A DNA stretch of 46,815 nucleotides from Thiogranum sp. (GTDB taxonomy: Bacteria > Pseudomonadota > Gammaproteobacteria > DSM-19610). The position numbers were made by a program, and so were the translations under genes. The stretch covers positions 1 to 46,815 of the forward strand of contig JASBSS010000008.1 of NCBI GenBank assembly GCA_030148805.1. Direction: 5' to 3'. Under the pieces are notes generated by a model, which searched no databases, was not told the DNA's origin, and saw only the letters and a list, made by a program, of their open reading frames with translations. This document shows, piece after piece, positions 16,864 to 25,416 of the stretch (position 1 is the stretch's first letter; every line of letters begins with the position of its first letter).

Positions 16864-17964
16864 ATGATTAGCATCAAGCTCACACGAGTGCTGGAGAATC
16901 TGTCCTCGCACTACATGCCCTTCACGCTATTGTCACGCGAACGCCTGTCCGAGGTGGTGAACATCGTACGCTTCATGGAACTGCGCGAAGGCGAGATCAT
17001 GCAGATCCGCGGCAGCTCGGCCAATGACTATCTGTACGTGGTGGAAGGGCATCTGGAAGTCATCCAGCGCGGTTCGATCCGCTCGTTCACCGGCCCTGAG
17101 GATACCCGCAACCGCCCCTTCATTCTGCCGAGCGCACCGGCGACCGCCACCATCGTGGCGCGACAGAATTCGATCGTCTGCCACGCCGACCGCGCGATGC
17201 TGGACAACCTGATCGCCTGGGATGAAATGGTCCACCTCAGCGAGGACACCGACAGCGAACTGCACGACCGCCTCGAACTGGTCCGCAACTCGCTGGTATT
17301 CCGTCGCCTGCCGCTGGAACTGGTGGAGAGCGCCTTCAAACGCATGGAGATCCGCACGGTGTCGTGTGGCGAGGACATCATCCGCATGGGCGACGACGGC
17401 GACGCCTACTACATCATCAGTCGCGGCACGGCTGAAACCTATCAGCTCGGCCTGTACGACGACGAACCCTCCAAAGTCGCCGATCTGGCCGCGGGCGATG
17501 CCTTTGGTTGCGAGGCGCTGATCTCGGGCAACAAGCGCTGCGAGACGGTGCGCGCCACCAGCGACTGCACCCTGCTGGTACTCAACCGCGAAGCCTTCGA
17601 CGATCTGATCAAGACGCCGCTGATAAAAACCGTGCACCCGAATATCGCCCGTACCATGATGGAGACCGGCTACAAGCTGCTGGACGTGCGTTACGCCGAG
17701 GAATTCGACGATCACCATATCCCCGGCGCCATTCTCATGCCACTATACGAGGTGCGCAATCGCCTGGAAGAACTGGACAGGCGGCAACGGTATATTGTCT
17801 ACTGCCACGCAGGCGGACGCAGCGCCGTCGCCACGCTGATCCTCAATCAGAACCAATTTGATGTGGTCAGCCTCGAGGGCGGCATCCGCGACTGGCCGTT
17901 CGAAACCACCTCGGTGGTGGACACGGTGGAGGAATCCACGAGACAGGCAGTAAACGCCAAATAG
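16864..17964 (+). CDS. Fusion: two cyclic-nucleotide-binding domains plus rhodanese domain
   Basis: 366 residues, no transmembrane segment. The first cNMP-type beta-roll spans roughly 20-125 (REGEIMQIRGSSANDYLYVV), the second 145-250 (CGEDIIRMGDDGDAYYIISR, then LAAGDAFGCEALISGNKRCE). The classical FGExAL-x9-R-S/T-A phosphate cassette is changed to FGCEALISGNKRCETVRA in domain two and absent in domain one, so the ligand is uncertain. The C-terminal rhodanese domain (about 265-350) has LLDVRYAEEFDDHHIPGAI and the active loop YCHAGGRSA with Cys314, a six-residue loop suited to sulfur rather than phosphate. It follows the persulfide-dioxygenase-like gene by 43 bases. Confidence 0.9.
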   Translation: MISIKLTRVLENLSSHYMPFTLLSRERLSEVVNIVRFMELREGEIMQIRGSSANDYLYVVEGHLEVIQRGSIRSFTGPEDTRNRPFILPSAPATATIVARQNSIVCHADRAMLDNLIAWDEMVHLSEDTDSELHDRLELVRNSLVFRRLPLELVESAFKRMEIRTVSCGEDIIRMGDDGDAYYIISRGTAETYQLGLYDDEPSKVADLAAGDAFGCEALISGNKRCETVRATSDCTLLVLNREAFDDLIKTPLIKTVHPNIARTMMETGYKLLDVRYAEEFDDHHIPGAILMPLYEVRNRLEELDRRQRYIVYCHAGGRSAVATLILNQNQFDVVSLEGGIRDWPFETTSVVDTVEESTRQAVNAK

Positions 17965-18010
17965 CCCTACGCACGCGCCGCCGTGGAGGCTCTAGGCAGG
18001 AGTCCCGGCT

Positions 18011-18229
18011 ATTAACGACCCGCTGACAAACGAAGAAATCGAGGCCCTGCGCCAGCAACTGGACGAACTGCGCCTGGAGCACCGCGATCTGGACGACGTC
18101 ATCGGCCACCTCGGTCAAGCGGCCTATCCGGACCCCTTGCAGCTCAGACGACTGAAAAAGCGCAAGCTGCGACTGAAAGACATGATCCAACGGATCGAAA
18201 GCCGACTGATCCCGGACATCGACGCCTGA
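18011..18229 (+). CDS. YdcH/DUF465-like small coiled-coil protein with probable ATT start
   Basis: 72 residues: NDPLTNEEIEALRQQLDELR, then LEHRDLDDVIGHLGQAAYPD and LQLRRLKKRKLRLKDMIQRI. This is the family pattern of YdcH/DUF465: heptad leucines, HRxLDxxI, and LKKrKLxLKDxI. Function is unknown. The reading frame is closed by TAG at 17993 and contains no ATG, GTG or TTG before the conserved region. An ATT at 18011 sits eight bases after a good AGGAG (17998-18002), so ATT is the most likely initiator. It follows the cNMP/rhodanese gene by 46 bases. Its stop abuts the stop of the convergent gene (TGA|TCA). Confidence 0.85.
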   Translation: MNDPLTNEEIEALRQQLDELRLEHRDLDDVIGHLGQAAYPDPLQLRRLKKRKLRLKDMIQRIESRLIPDIDA

Positions 18230-18913
18230 TCAATTGCGCGCGTAGACCACCTGCCGCACCGGGGACTGGATCTGGATGCTGGCGCCCTGCACCTGCGCCA
18301 CCCGCCGCACCTGGACATACAAGCGCTTCGCGCCCTCGCCGGCGCTCAAGGTATAGGGGACGCTCGGTTTGTAGTCCTGCCAGTCGGCGTCGGCGAAATC
18401 CCGCTGTTCGCTGATGCGGATTTGGTTGACCGGCCCCGAGGCCCGCGCCGAGACCAGCACGCTGGCCAGCGACGCCCCGGCACTGTGCCTGATGCGCACT
18501 GCTTCCAGCCTCAGCCCCGGCGCCGACTCCGCCGCGGCGCTCGGCGGCGCGCCACAACTCGGCCCCCCGCCACCGGTGACCAGCTTTACCACCAGGACAC
18601 GATTATCGTACAGCGGCTGCAGCGCCTGCCGCCGGCCCTGGTAGCCGGCGGCCGACACCGTCACCGCCAGCGGATTCGCGCTCAGATCGCTGAAGCGCAC
18701 CACCCCCCGCGCATCGCTGCGGCGGGCGCCAAACTGGTCGCCACGGGCGCCGGTGCCCAGACAGACCGCGGCGTCGTTCACCGGCCGACCGTCGTGGCGG
18801 TTCAACACGTGCACTTCCAACCAGGGTTCTTGCGCGAGCGCCGGCGAGGCCACGGGCAGGAGCAAAAACAGGGGGAGAAAAATCCGGACGCCTTTCGGCA
18901 AAAGCTCTTTCAT
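18230..18913 (-). CDS. Exported protein with carboxypeptidase-regulatory-like domain
   Basis: 227 residues with a signal peptide (core IFLPLFLLLPVASPALAQ, cleaved near residue 27). Residues about 30-110 resemble the transthyretin-like/carboxypeptidase-regulatory fold: LEVHVLNRHDGRPVNDAAVC, then DARGVVRFSDLSANPLAVTV and SAAGYQGR. The C-terminal half (ISEQRDFADADWQDYKP, YTLSAGEGAKRLYVQVRR) looks like a second beta-sandwich of the fibronectin-like type. Likely a periplasmic or surface accessory protein; partner unknown. Monocistronic, with the PilZ gene upstream on the same strand. Confidence 0.7.
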   Translation of the reverse strand: MKELLPKGVRIFLPLFLLLPVASPALAQEPWLEVHVLNRHDGRPVNDAAVCLGTGARGDQFGARRSDARGVVRFSDLSANPLAVTVSAAGYQGRRQALQPLYDNRVLVVKLVTGGGGPSCGAPPSAAAESAPGLRLEAVRIRHSAGASLASVLVSARASGPVNQIRISEQRDFADADWQDYKPSVPYTLSAGEGAKRLYVQVRRVAQVQGASIQIQSPVRQVVYARN

Positions 18914-18986
18914 CGATAACCACCGCCGCCGTTGCAGTCTTTTCTTTCAGTGTATAGCCGATACCCCGGCAGGTACAGTGCGGGGT

Positions 18987-19406
18987 TCAATCCTCAAAGG
19001 CCGGGAATTCGCGCGCGAATTTTCGAATCCACTCCCGCGCCGCCTGTTCGCTGTCCAGGCGGCGCCCCTCGTTCGCCAGCACCTCCGTGCGGTATTGTTC
19101 GATATGACAGAGCTGTTCGATCATGCGCATCTGGAACAACTCTTGCTCATCCGTGAATGCCACCCCCACGAGGAAATTCTCCCCGTCCCGATGACACCAG
19201 GCGACGCGGGCGCGGGCACTGAATTCCGGCTCCACCGCCGCAATACGGATCACCAGACGACAACCGGGCGGCAGCGAACGCGCGCAGACAAATGCCAGCC
19301 CCCCGCCGCCAACGTCCCTGAGGTGCTCCTGGCACAGTGGCGTGCCGTCGTCATCTATTTGATATTCCATGGGTATCCCCGATGGATGACGGATGTACCT
19401 ACGCAT
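18987..19406 (-). CDS. PilZ-domain protein
   Basis: About 139 residues. The c-di-GMP motif RxxxR is present at the very N-terminus as RRYIR. The second motif, normally (D/N)xSxxG, reads DVGGGGLAF with Gly in place of Ser. The barrel continues with PPGCRLVIRIAAVEPEFSAR and VAWCHRDGENFLVGVAFTDE, typical PilZ strands. The C-terminal helix (EQEL to EFPAFED) is extra. It probably is a c-di-GMP effector for motility, attachment or secretion, with binding uncertain because of the substitution. The ATG at 19406 and a TTG at 19412 are both possible; AAGGA lies 11 and 5 bases before them respectively. Confidence 0.82.
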   Translation of the reverse strand: MRRYIRHPSGIPMEYQIDDDGTPLCQEHLRDVGGGGLAFVCARSLPPGCRLVIRIAAVEPEFSARARVAWCHRDGENFLVGVAFTDEQELFQMRMIEQLCHIEQYRTEVLANEGRRLDSEQAAREWIRKFAREFPAFED

Positions 19407-19600
19407 AAGCAACCCATTCCTTTGCTCTTCGGCGCTGTTCCAGAAGTGTAGACCGCGCGCGCCGGATGGTCTCTGCCGGGGATACGGCCGCGGCGCGAAG
19501 AGCTAAACAGCGATCCGGGCAGGGCGGGCGCAAAATGTGCGCCAGCGCCAAAAACCGCTGATGTGATTCAACTATTGTCGCCAGCTGACGCTAATCGGTA

Positions 19601-20635
19601 GTGGACAGATACCAGTCAACTATGGAAAAGCGCTGCGCAAAATCGAAGACCGGGGCAGGGTTGAGCTCGACGAGACCAAAACCGATTCGTCGGGCGCTCG
19701 TCGAGGCGGCCCAGCAACGTGCCAGCCGGATAAATGATGTCATTGAAAGCACAGGACAAAATGGACCAATACCGTGGCAGGCGCGGAATCAGCAGGAACA
19801 GATTCAGCGCCAGTTGGCGCACCTGCGCAAAGAAGCGATGCAGGCCCGGCGTCTGGCCGAACAGATCAGCAATCTTTCACAGGGAGTGAGCATGACCGAG
19901 GTACCGGACCAAACCCAGGGACGCGCCACTGACACCGGCCGCAAAGGCGCGGTAAGACCACGCTCGGGCGGCAGTCAGGCGCGGTTCAATCCCTTGCACC
20001 CCTCGATGGAACTGCCTCCCGAGCAACTGATCCGCTTGTTGGGTCTCGAGGCCAAGACCGGGCGCGCGCGGCGTAAAGCGCCACCCCCGCCCGCCGGGAA
20101 TGACGCCGGCGCCCTGACGGCAAAGCGCACGACCCTGAGCGCGAGCGAGCTGCCGCGGATGGAGATCGGCGCGCGGGAACGCAACCCTCGGCGCCGCGCG
20201 CAAGCGCACACGCCTGCCCGGCGAGGCACCAGCCCGCTTCTGCTCGCAACCGGTATGGGCGTAATCGCCGGCGCCGTGGTCGCCGCCTATCTGCTGTTGG
20301 GGCAGCCGCCGCGCGGTCTCCCCGCGACGTCACCCTCGCAAGTCACTACCGCGACCCCGCCCGAGGAAAAGGTAACGACGGGGAATCAGCCGACACCATC
20401 CCCGGCGCTCGCGCCACAGAACCCCTCGCCCGCGACTCCGACCGCGGACCCGGTCGCGCCGCCACCTGCCCTCGGCGACAACAGCCGTTGGGAAGCCGTG
20501 GTACAGGCACAGGAACAACGCCTGCAGGCTGCAGCGGCACAGCGGTTCTCCCAACGACTGCGGCTGCACGACAACGGCCCCGAGACCGGGCCCAAATCCG
20601 ACGACCCCGCGCAAGGCGAACAACCCTTATTCTAG
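19601..20635 (+). CDS. Single-pass membrane protein with proline-rich periplasmic region, unknown function
   Basis: Up to 344 residues. A charged helical N-terminal part (QQEQIQRQLAHLRKEAMQAR) is followed by a basic disordered region, one transmembrane segment (about residues 211-230, LLLATGMGVIAGAVVAAYLLLG), and a Pro/Thr-rich stretch. The C-terminus is helical and Gln-rich (WEAVVQAQEQRLQAAAAQRF). No family recognised. The start is uncertain: the ATG at 19892 has an excellent AGGGAG, but the 97 codons before it look like real protein, so a start near 19601 or 19622 is preferred. Its 3' end overlaps the convergent DUF2914 gene by 9 bases. Confidence 0.65.
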   Translation: MDRYQSTMEKRCAKSKTGAGLSSTRPKPIRRALVEAAQQRASRINDVIESTGQNGPIPWQARNQQEQIQRQLAHLRKEAMQARRLAEQISNLSQGVSMTEVPDQTQGRATDTGRKGAVRPRSGGSQARFNPLHPSMELPPEQLIRLLGLEAKTGRARRKAPPPPAGNDAGALTAKRTTLSASELPRMEIGARERNPRRRAQAHTPARRGTSPLLLATGMGVIAGAVVAAYLLLGQPPRGLPATSPSQVTTATPPEEKVTTGNQPTPSPALAPQNPSPATPTADPVAPPPALGDNSRWEAVVQAQEQRLQAAAAQRFSQRLRLHDNGPETGPKSDDPAQGEQPLF

Positions 20636-21163
20636 AGCCCCGTCCTGGCCCGCCGAGCGACGCGGCATGCTGCCCGACGGGCGCAAAGACACACCCGGGG
20701 TGGGCGCGACCAACCCGGCGGGGCTGGTATCTTCACTCGCCGGCTGCAACAAGGGTGTACCGGCAGCGTAACGGAAAAGCTCCGTGTATAGCGGCCAGCC
20801 GCTTTCATCCAGCACGGTGACCGACCATTCGCCCACCTGGTCGGGATCGATGACTTTTTTCGAATAAACCCGCCAGCGGGCACCACCGACCTTGAAGGGC
20901 ACCAACGACACCGGCTTGCCCTCATAGCGCCAGCGATGGGTCACCGTGCGACCGGTCAGATTTCTGAGATCGGTAAAAAAGTACACGGCCTCGAGCCGAT
21001 CCGTGGCCACCACCACCCGGTCGACCGGCTCGCGATTTTTTATCCCCGAGGTGAATTGGGCGCGCGCCACTTGCCAGCGCGGATCGGGGACGACGCCTTG
21101 CGCCGCGTTCAGCGCTTCGGGACGGGCCAATAAAATGCCCAGCAACAGGTACCAGCTTCGCAT
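20627..21163 (-). CDS. Exported DUF2914-family protein
   Basis: 178 residues with a signal peptide (MRSWYLLLGILLARPEALNA). The central domain reads ARAQFTSGIKNREPVDRVVV, YFFTDLRNLTGRTVTHRWRY and RWRVYSKKVIDPDQVGEWSV, then ESGWPLYTELFRY; this W/Y-rich beta-sandwich with T-V-x-H-x-W is DUF2914. Role unknown; probably binds a ligand or partner in the periplasm. A Pro/Ser-rich tail follows. It is the last gene after M16 peptidase and zapE on the minus strand, 22 bases downstream of zapE. Confidence 0.85.
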   Translation of the reverse strand: MRSWYLLLGILLARPEALNAAQGVVPDPRWQVARAQFTSGIKNREPVDRVVVATDRLEAVYFFTDLRNLTGRTVTHRWRYEGKPVSLVPFKVGGARWRVYSKKVIDPDQVGEWSVTVLDESGWPLYTELFRYAAGTPLLQPASEDTSPAGLVAPTPGVSLRPSGSMPRRSAGQDGALE

Positions 21164-21185
21164 CGGTGCTCTCTCTCCTGTGTCG

Positions 21186-22274
21186 TCAACCGCGCTGCAG
21201 GCGCCGCGAACGCGCCGAGTACGCCCCGGCCGACATCTGCGCCAACCGACTCGCCGTGCGCTGGAACGCCGCGCGCAAACGCGCCCCCTGGTACAGCTGC
21301 CCCGGCGGCGCCGCGGCCGTGATCACCAACATGACACCGCCATCATACAGCGCATCGACCAGATGGATAAAACGACGCACGGCCTCGTCCTGTTCATCAC
21401 CCAGCTGCGGCACCCCCTGGAGCAACAGGACCGGGAAATCGTGCGCCAATTGCAGGTAATCCGCCGTGGAGCGGGCGCTTTGGCAGAGTTGGGCGAAGTC
21501 GAACCAGACCGCGTTCGACGCGCGGGCGCACACCTGCAGCCGCCGCCCGGCGATCTCCAGGGTGCCGCCGACAGCATAGCCGTCCGGCGCCAGGGCCTGC
21601 ATTTTCCGCCGCAGCCAGCCTTCGGCCTCGGCGGCCGGAAGCACCCGATAAGCGCCTTGCTCGGTGGCCTGCCGCAGCCGGTAGTCGCACCCCCCGTCGA
21701 GATTGACCAGCCGCGTACGGCGCTGAAGAAGCTCTATCGCCGGGAGGAAGCGATCCCGTTGCAGCCCGTCGCGATACAATGCCTCGGGCGCGTCGTTGGA
21801 GGTGGCCACCAGTACCATGCGGCGACGGAACAAGGCCTCGAGCAGCCCCGCCAACAGCACCGCGTCGGCGATATCGGTCACGTGAAACTCGTCCAGACAC
21901 AGCACCCGCTGGCGCGCGGCCAACTGGGAGGCCACCGCCTTGAGGGGGTCGCGCGTCTTCGGCAAGGCATCGAGCGCCCGCTGCACCTCCAGCATGAAAC
22001 GATGGAAATGCAAGCGTCGCTTCTCGGCGAAGGGCAGTGCTTCGTAGAAGCAGTCCATCAGATAGGTCTTGCCGCGACCGGGCCCGCCGTACAGGTAGAC
22101 GCCCTGCAGCGAGTCGGGACGGCGGCGGAAAAAACGCCAGCCGCCGGCCAGCCGCCGCGCCCCCGTGAGGCTCTCGAACAGTTGCTGCAAATGCAGCACG
22201 CCGCCCCGCTGGATCTCGTCGGCGAAAAAATCCTCGCGCTGCAAATCCTCGTGATAGCGCTGCAATGGCGTCAT
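21186..22274 (-). CDS. zapE: ZapE / AFG1-like cell-division ATPase
   Basis: 362-residue AFG1-like ATPase. E. coli ZapE associates with FtsZ during constriction under stress. The N-terminal MTPLQRYHEDLQREDFFADE is typical. Walker A is GGPGRGKT (63-70), followed by YLMDCFYEALPF and HFHRFM. Walker B is LCLDEFHVTDIADA. The TSNDAPEALYRDGLQRDRFLP block and AAPPGQLY near the end complete the family. Next to the M16 peptidase gene upstream (31 bases) on the same strand. Confidence 0.95.
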   Translation of the reverse strand: MTPLQRYHEDLQREDFFADEIQRGGVLHLQQLFESLTGARRLAGGWRFFRRRPDSLQGVYLYGGPGRGKTYLMDCFYEALPFAEKRRLHFHRFMLEVQRALDALPKTRDPLKAVASQLAARQRVLCLDEFHVTDIADAVLLAGLLEALFRRRMVLVATSNDAPEALYRDGLQRDRFLPAIELLQRRTRLVNLDGGCDYRLRQATEQGAYRVLPAAEAEGWLRRKMQALAPDGYAVGGTLEIAGRRLQVCARASNAVWFDFAQLCQSARSTADYLQLAHDFPVLLLQGVPQLGDEQDEAVRRFIHLVDALYDGGVMLVITAAAPPGQLYQGARLRAAFQRTASRLAQMSAGAYSARSRRLQRG

Positions 22275-22305
22275 GCGCGCCCGCTCACCGCTCAGTGTGT
22301 TTCCC

Positions 22306-25269
22306 CTACAGCGTGTTCACCTCGAGCGCCAGTTTCTCACACCGTTCACGGGCCGCCGCGTTGCTGATGACCGCGACATTGGCTGTGTCCGCCTGAAGAT
22401 AGGCCCCGGCAACGCGCTGCAGGTCTTCCAGCCTGACGGCGAGCACCCGGCTGCGGAACCGCCGGCGCAGTTCGGGGGTGCGGCCGTAGAGGGCATTGTA
22501 GAAAGCGTCCTTGGCTTCACCGGCCGGCGACCCGGGCTTGTCGATGTTGCTGATCACGCCCAGTATGGCTTCCTCGACCGCGCGCCACTCGTGCTTTTCC
22601 TCGAGCACCCAACTCACCGCCCGATCGAAGTCGTTCAGCGTTTCCTCCAACCTCGGGTCACGATAAGAATAGAAACGGAATGCGGCGTTGTCGCTGTCGT
22701 AGCTGGCCCCACCCCCGTAGGCTCCGCCCTGCTCGCGAATCGCGCGGTGCAGGTAGCCGTTGCGCAGGAAGCCGGCCAGGACACTCAGCGCGGCGGAATC
22801 CTCATGATCCATGGCCACCGCGGGGAAGGCCTTGGCGCAAAAATTCACCTGCGAATTGGTCAGCCATGCTTCGCGCACCGGGCGCCGTACCGGCTCGAGC
22901 GCAAACTCGCGAAAATCGGCGGCAGGCAGCGGCTGCCCCTCCCAGGCCTGGCCCAACTCCGCGCGCGCCTGGTCCAGGCGCTCGTCCTCCGCGATCAGCA
23001 GAAACTGACGCGGTGCCTGGAGGATGCGCTCGTGGATCTCGGCGAAGCGCGCGGCCAGTTGCTGCAACGGCTCGGCTTGCGCCAAACCGTCGTCAAGCCG
23101 CTTGAGCGCCTGGATGCCGGCCAGTCCGCGCAAGCGGTGCGCCAGCGCCGCGCCGTTGCTCAACCCCGCGCTCGCGGCGAGCATCGCCAGGGCGTGTCCG
23201 TTCCCGGTCACGCTCTGCTCGCGCCGCGCCCGCTGCTGCGCGACCAGCTCGCGGATGCGCGGGAGCTCGTCGAATCGCGGCGCCACCAGCGTATCGCGCA
23301 TCAGTTGCGCCAGCGCCGCATGGTTACGCACCAGCGCCTTGCCCGAGAGCGTGAACCAGCCCTCGAGCGCCTGCACGTCGTCGACGCCACCGCGCATACT
23401 GCTCGATGCGTTGATGCCGCCCGAAACGCTGGTCTGCAAAGCCTGCACGGTCAGATAATCCCGCCCGGCGCAACCGAGTTGAGTCAGCGTGTGGGTGTAC
23501 AGCGGCAATACCTCCAGCAGAGCGTCTTCCAGTCGCGGGAGTTGGGCGAGCACCTGCTGATAGATCAACCCGTTGGTTCCCTGCGGATAACAACTGAGCG
23601 CGCTGTCCCCCAGCAGCCCCTGCTCGCCTTCGGCGATATGCATATCGGCGGGAATGTCCTCCAATCCCACCTTGGGCAGCACCGTGGGGTCGTCGACCTG
23701 TTGCTGGCGCCGTTCGAGCAGTTCGGCCTGCTCGACCAGCCGCAGCCGCTGGGTTTGATCCAGTCGCTGCGCGATTTGCCGCAGGCGCCTGGCCTCGGCG
23801 GCCTCGCGGCGCTGCGCCAGCTCGGGGTCCGGCACCAACGTCAGGCGTACCCGGTGGGGGTTGTCCAACAGCAGCTCGCGCACCAGGCGGGGGATATACC
23901 CGGGGTCGCGGATGAGCCCGCGCAACTCCTCCAGCACCGGGTCGAGATCCAGCGCCTCGGCCGGATCGCCGCGGTGCACCGCGCTCGACAGTCCTTCGAG
24001 CACCAGCTGCAGGCCATAAGGGTAACCGTCGCCGGAAATCTCGCGCTGACTCAGCTCCAGTTGATGCAGAACCGCTTCGACGCGCTCGGTGGCAACACCC
24101 TGTTCGGCGACCTTGCCCAGCACGTCCAACACCAGTTGCTCCAGCGCATCGGCGTGTTCGGCCCGGCTGCCTTCGAGACCACACACGAAACTCATTTCCC
24201 GATTCGACGGCTCCAGACCGCACAGCGGCGAAGGCGCGCTGCCCAGTTCGGTGGTCTCCAACGCATGACGTAGGGGCGAGGCGCTGTCGTCAAGCAACAC
24301 GCCCTCCAACAAGTGGGCTTCGAGCTGCTCTTTCAGATTGGTGCTGTGACCGAGCAACCAGCCGATGACGATGTGCGTCTTGTTGCTCAGGTCGCCGCTT
24401 TCCTCCAGCGCATAGCTCTCCTGTACCCGCAGCGGCGCGTGGTAGCGCTTCTCGTCACTCACCGAAATAGCCACCTCCAGACGCTCGAAACGGCACAGCG
24501 CCTGGTCGTGAAACCGCTGCTGATGCTCGCGGGCGGGAATGTCGCCATAGGTCATGAAGACGGCGTTCGAGGGATGATAATGGGTTTTGTAGAAGGCCTT
24601 GAGCTGGCGATAGCTCAGATCCGGTATGTGTTCCGGGTCGCCACCGCTGTTGTAGTGATAGGTGCTGGTGGGAAACAGATATTTGGTCAGGGTCTGCCAC
24701 AAGGTGCTGGTCGCGGAACTCATGGCACCCTTCATCTCGTTGAACACCACCCCTTTGAACTGCAGCTCGGAGCCGGGATCGCGCGGATCGGCAAACTCCA
24801 CCCGGTGTCCCTCCTGGGCGAAGTCCAGTTCGTGCAGACGGGAGAAAAACACCGCGTCCAGGTAGACATCCATGAGATTGAAGAAATCCTTGCGGTTCTG
24901 GCTGGCGAAGGGATAGGCCGTCCAGTCGCTGCTGGTGAAGGCGTTCATGAAGGTGTTCAGCGAACGCCGTATCATCATGAAAAACGGATCGCGCACCGGG
25001 TAGCGCTCGCTACCGCACAACACGGTGTGCTCCAGGATATGCGCCACGCCGGTCGAGTCGGTAGGCACCGTACGCAGCGCCACCAGGAACACGTTCTCGG
25101 GGTTTTGCGCCGCCAGATGGTAATGCAACGCGCCGGTGCCACGGTGGCGGTACTCTTCGACCACCAGATTGAGCGATTCGATCGTCCGGCTCCCCTTCCA
25201 TTCGAACGCGGGGTGTACCTGGGCGGGTGAAGTTGTGCTGACCGGCTCGCCGGCGACTGCGCTGCTCAT
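22306..25269 (-). CDS. Large M16C-type metallopeptidase (insulinase family, PreP-like)
   Basis: 987 residues from ATG at 25269. The zinc motif HILEH is at residues 77-81 (inverted HxxEH), with FMNAFTSSDWTAYPFASQNR nearby and the distal Glu region NEMKGAMSS. The length and layout are those of clan ME M16C enzymes such as mitochondrial and plastid presequence protease PreP: an active half, a linker, and an inactive C-terminal half with AYGGGASYDS. Such enzymes degrade free peptides inside a closed chamber. There is no signal peptide, so it is probably cytoplasmic. The start MSSAVAGEP is chosen over a frame extension 36 codons longer that overlaps the divergent xthA promoter region. Confidence 0.92.
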   Translation of the reverse strand: MSSAVAGEPVSTTSPAQVHPAFEWKGSRTIESLNLVVEEYRHRGTGALHYHLAAQNPENVFLVALRTVPTDSTGVAHILEHTVLCGSERYPVRDPFFMMIRRSLNTFMNAFTSSDWTAYPFASQNRKDFFNLMDVYLDAVFFSRLHELDFAQEGHRVEFADPRDPGSELQFKGVVFNEMKGAMSSATSTLWQTLTKYLFPTSTYHYNSGGDPEHIPDLSYRQLKAFYKTHYHPSNAVFMTYGDIPAREHQQRFHDQALCRFERLEVAISVSDEKRYHAPLRVQESYALEESGDLSNKTHIVIGWLLGHSTNLKEQLEAHLLEGVLLDDSASPLRHALETTELGSAPSPLCGLEPSNREMSFVCGLEGSRAEHADALEQLVLDVLGKVAEQGVATERVEAVLHQLELSQREISGDGYPYGLQLVLEGLSSAVHRGDPAEALDLDPVLEELRGLIRDPGYIPRLVRELLLDNPHRVRLTLVPDPELAQRREAAEARRLRQIAQRLDQTQRLRLVEQAELLERRQQQVDDPTVLPKVGLEDIPADMHIAEGEQGLLGDSALSCYPQGTNGLIYQQVLAQLPRLEDALLEVLPLYTHTLTQLGCAGRDYLTVQALQTSVSGGINASSSMRGGVDDVQALEGWFTLSGKALVRNHAALAQLMRDTLVAPRFDELPRIRELVAQQRARREQSVTGNGHALAMLAASAGLSNGAALAHRLRGLAGIQALKRLDDGLAQAEPLQQLAARFAEIHERILQAPRQFLLIAEDERLDQARAELGQAWEGQPLPAADFREFALEPVRRPVREAWLTNSQVNFCAKAFPAVAMDHEDSAALSVLAGFLRNGYLHRAIREQGGAYGGGASYDSDNAAFRFYSYRDPRLEETLNDFDRAVSWVLEEKHEWRAVEEAILGVISNIDKPGSPAGEAKDAFYNALYGRTPELRRRFRSRVLAVRLEDLQRVAGAYLQADTANVAVISNAAARERCEKLALEVNTL

Positions 25270-25358
25270 AAGGGTATCTGCACCTGCTGTGACTCTGCTG
25301 TCCAGGGGATTGTAACGCGCCCGGCGGCGGCTGTGCCACGCCACCGGTCCCGGGCGCG

Positions 25359-25388
25359 TTGCCGCCGCGACGGACAAACCGCTAGAAT
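25359..25388 (+). promoter_or_regulatory. Promoter of xthA
   Basis: TTGCCG (25359-25364), 18-base spacer, TAGAAT (25383-25388; 5 of 6). The predicted start near 25395 gives a leader of about 22 bases before the ATG at 25417. Confidence 0.55.
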
Positions 25389-25416
25389 GCGGGTCTGAGA
25401 ACGCAAATTAAACCCT

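Noticed and set aside
20946-22367. 473-codon plus-strand open frame
   Set aside because: Antisense to DUF2914 and zapE; composition is Arg/Gln-rich and has no domain.
22273-24273. 666-codon plus-strand open frame
   Set aside because: Antisense to the M16 peptidase, whose zinc motif and length are convincing.
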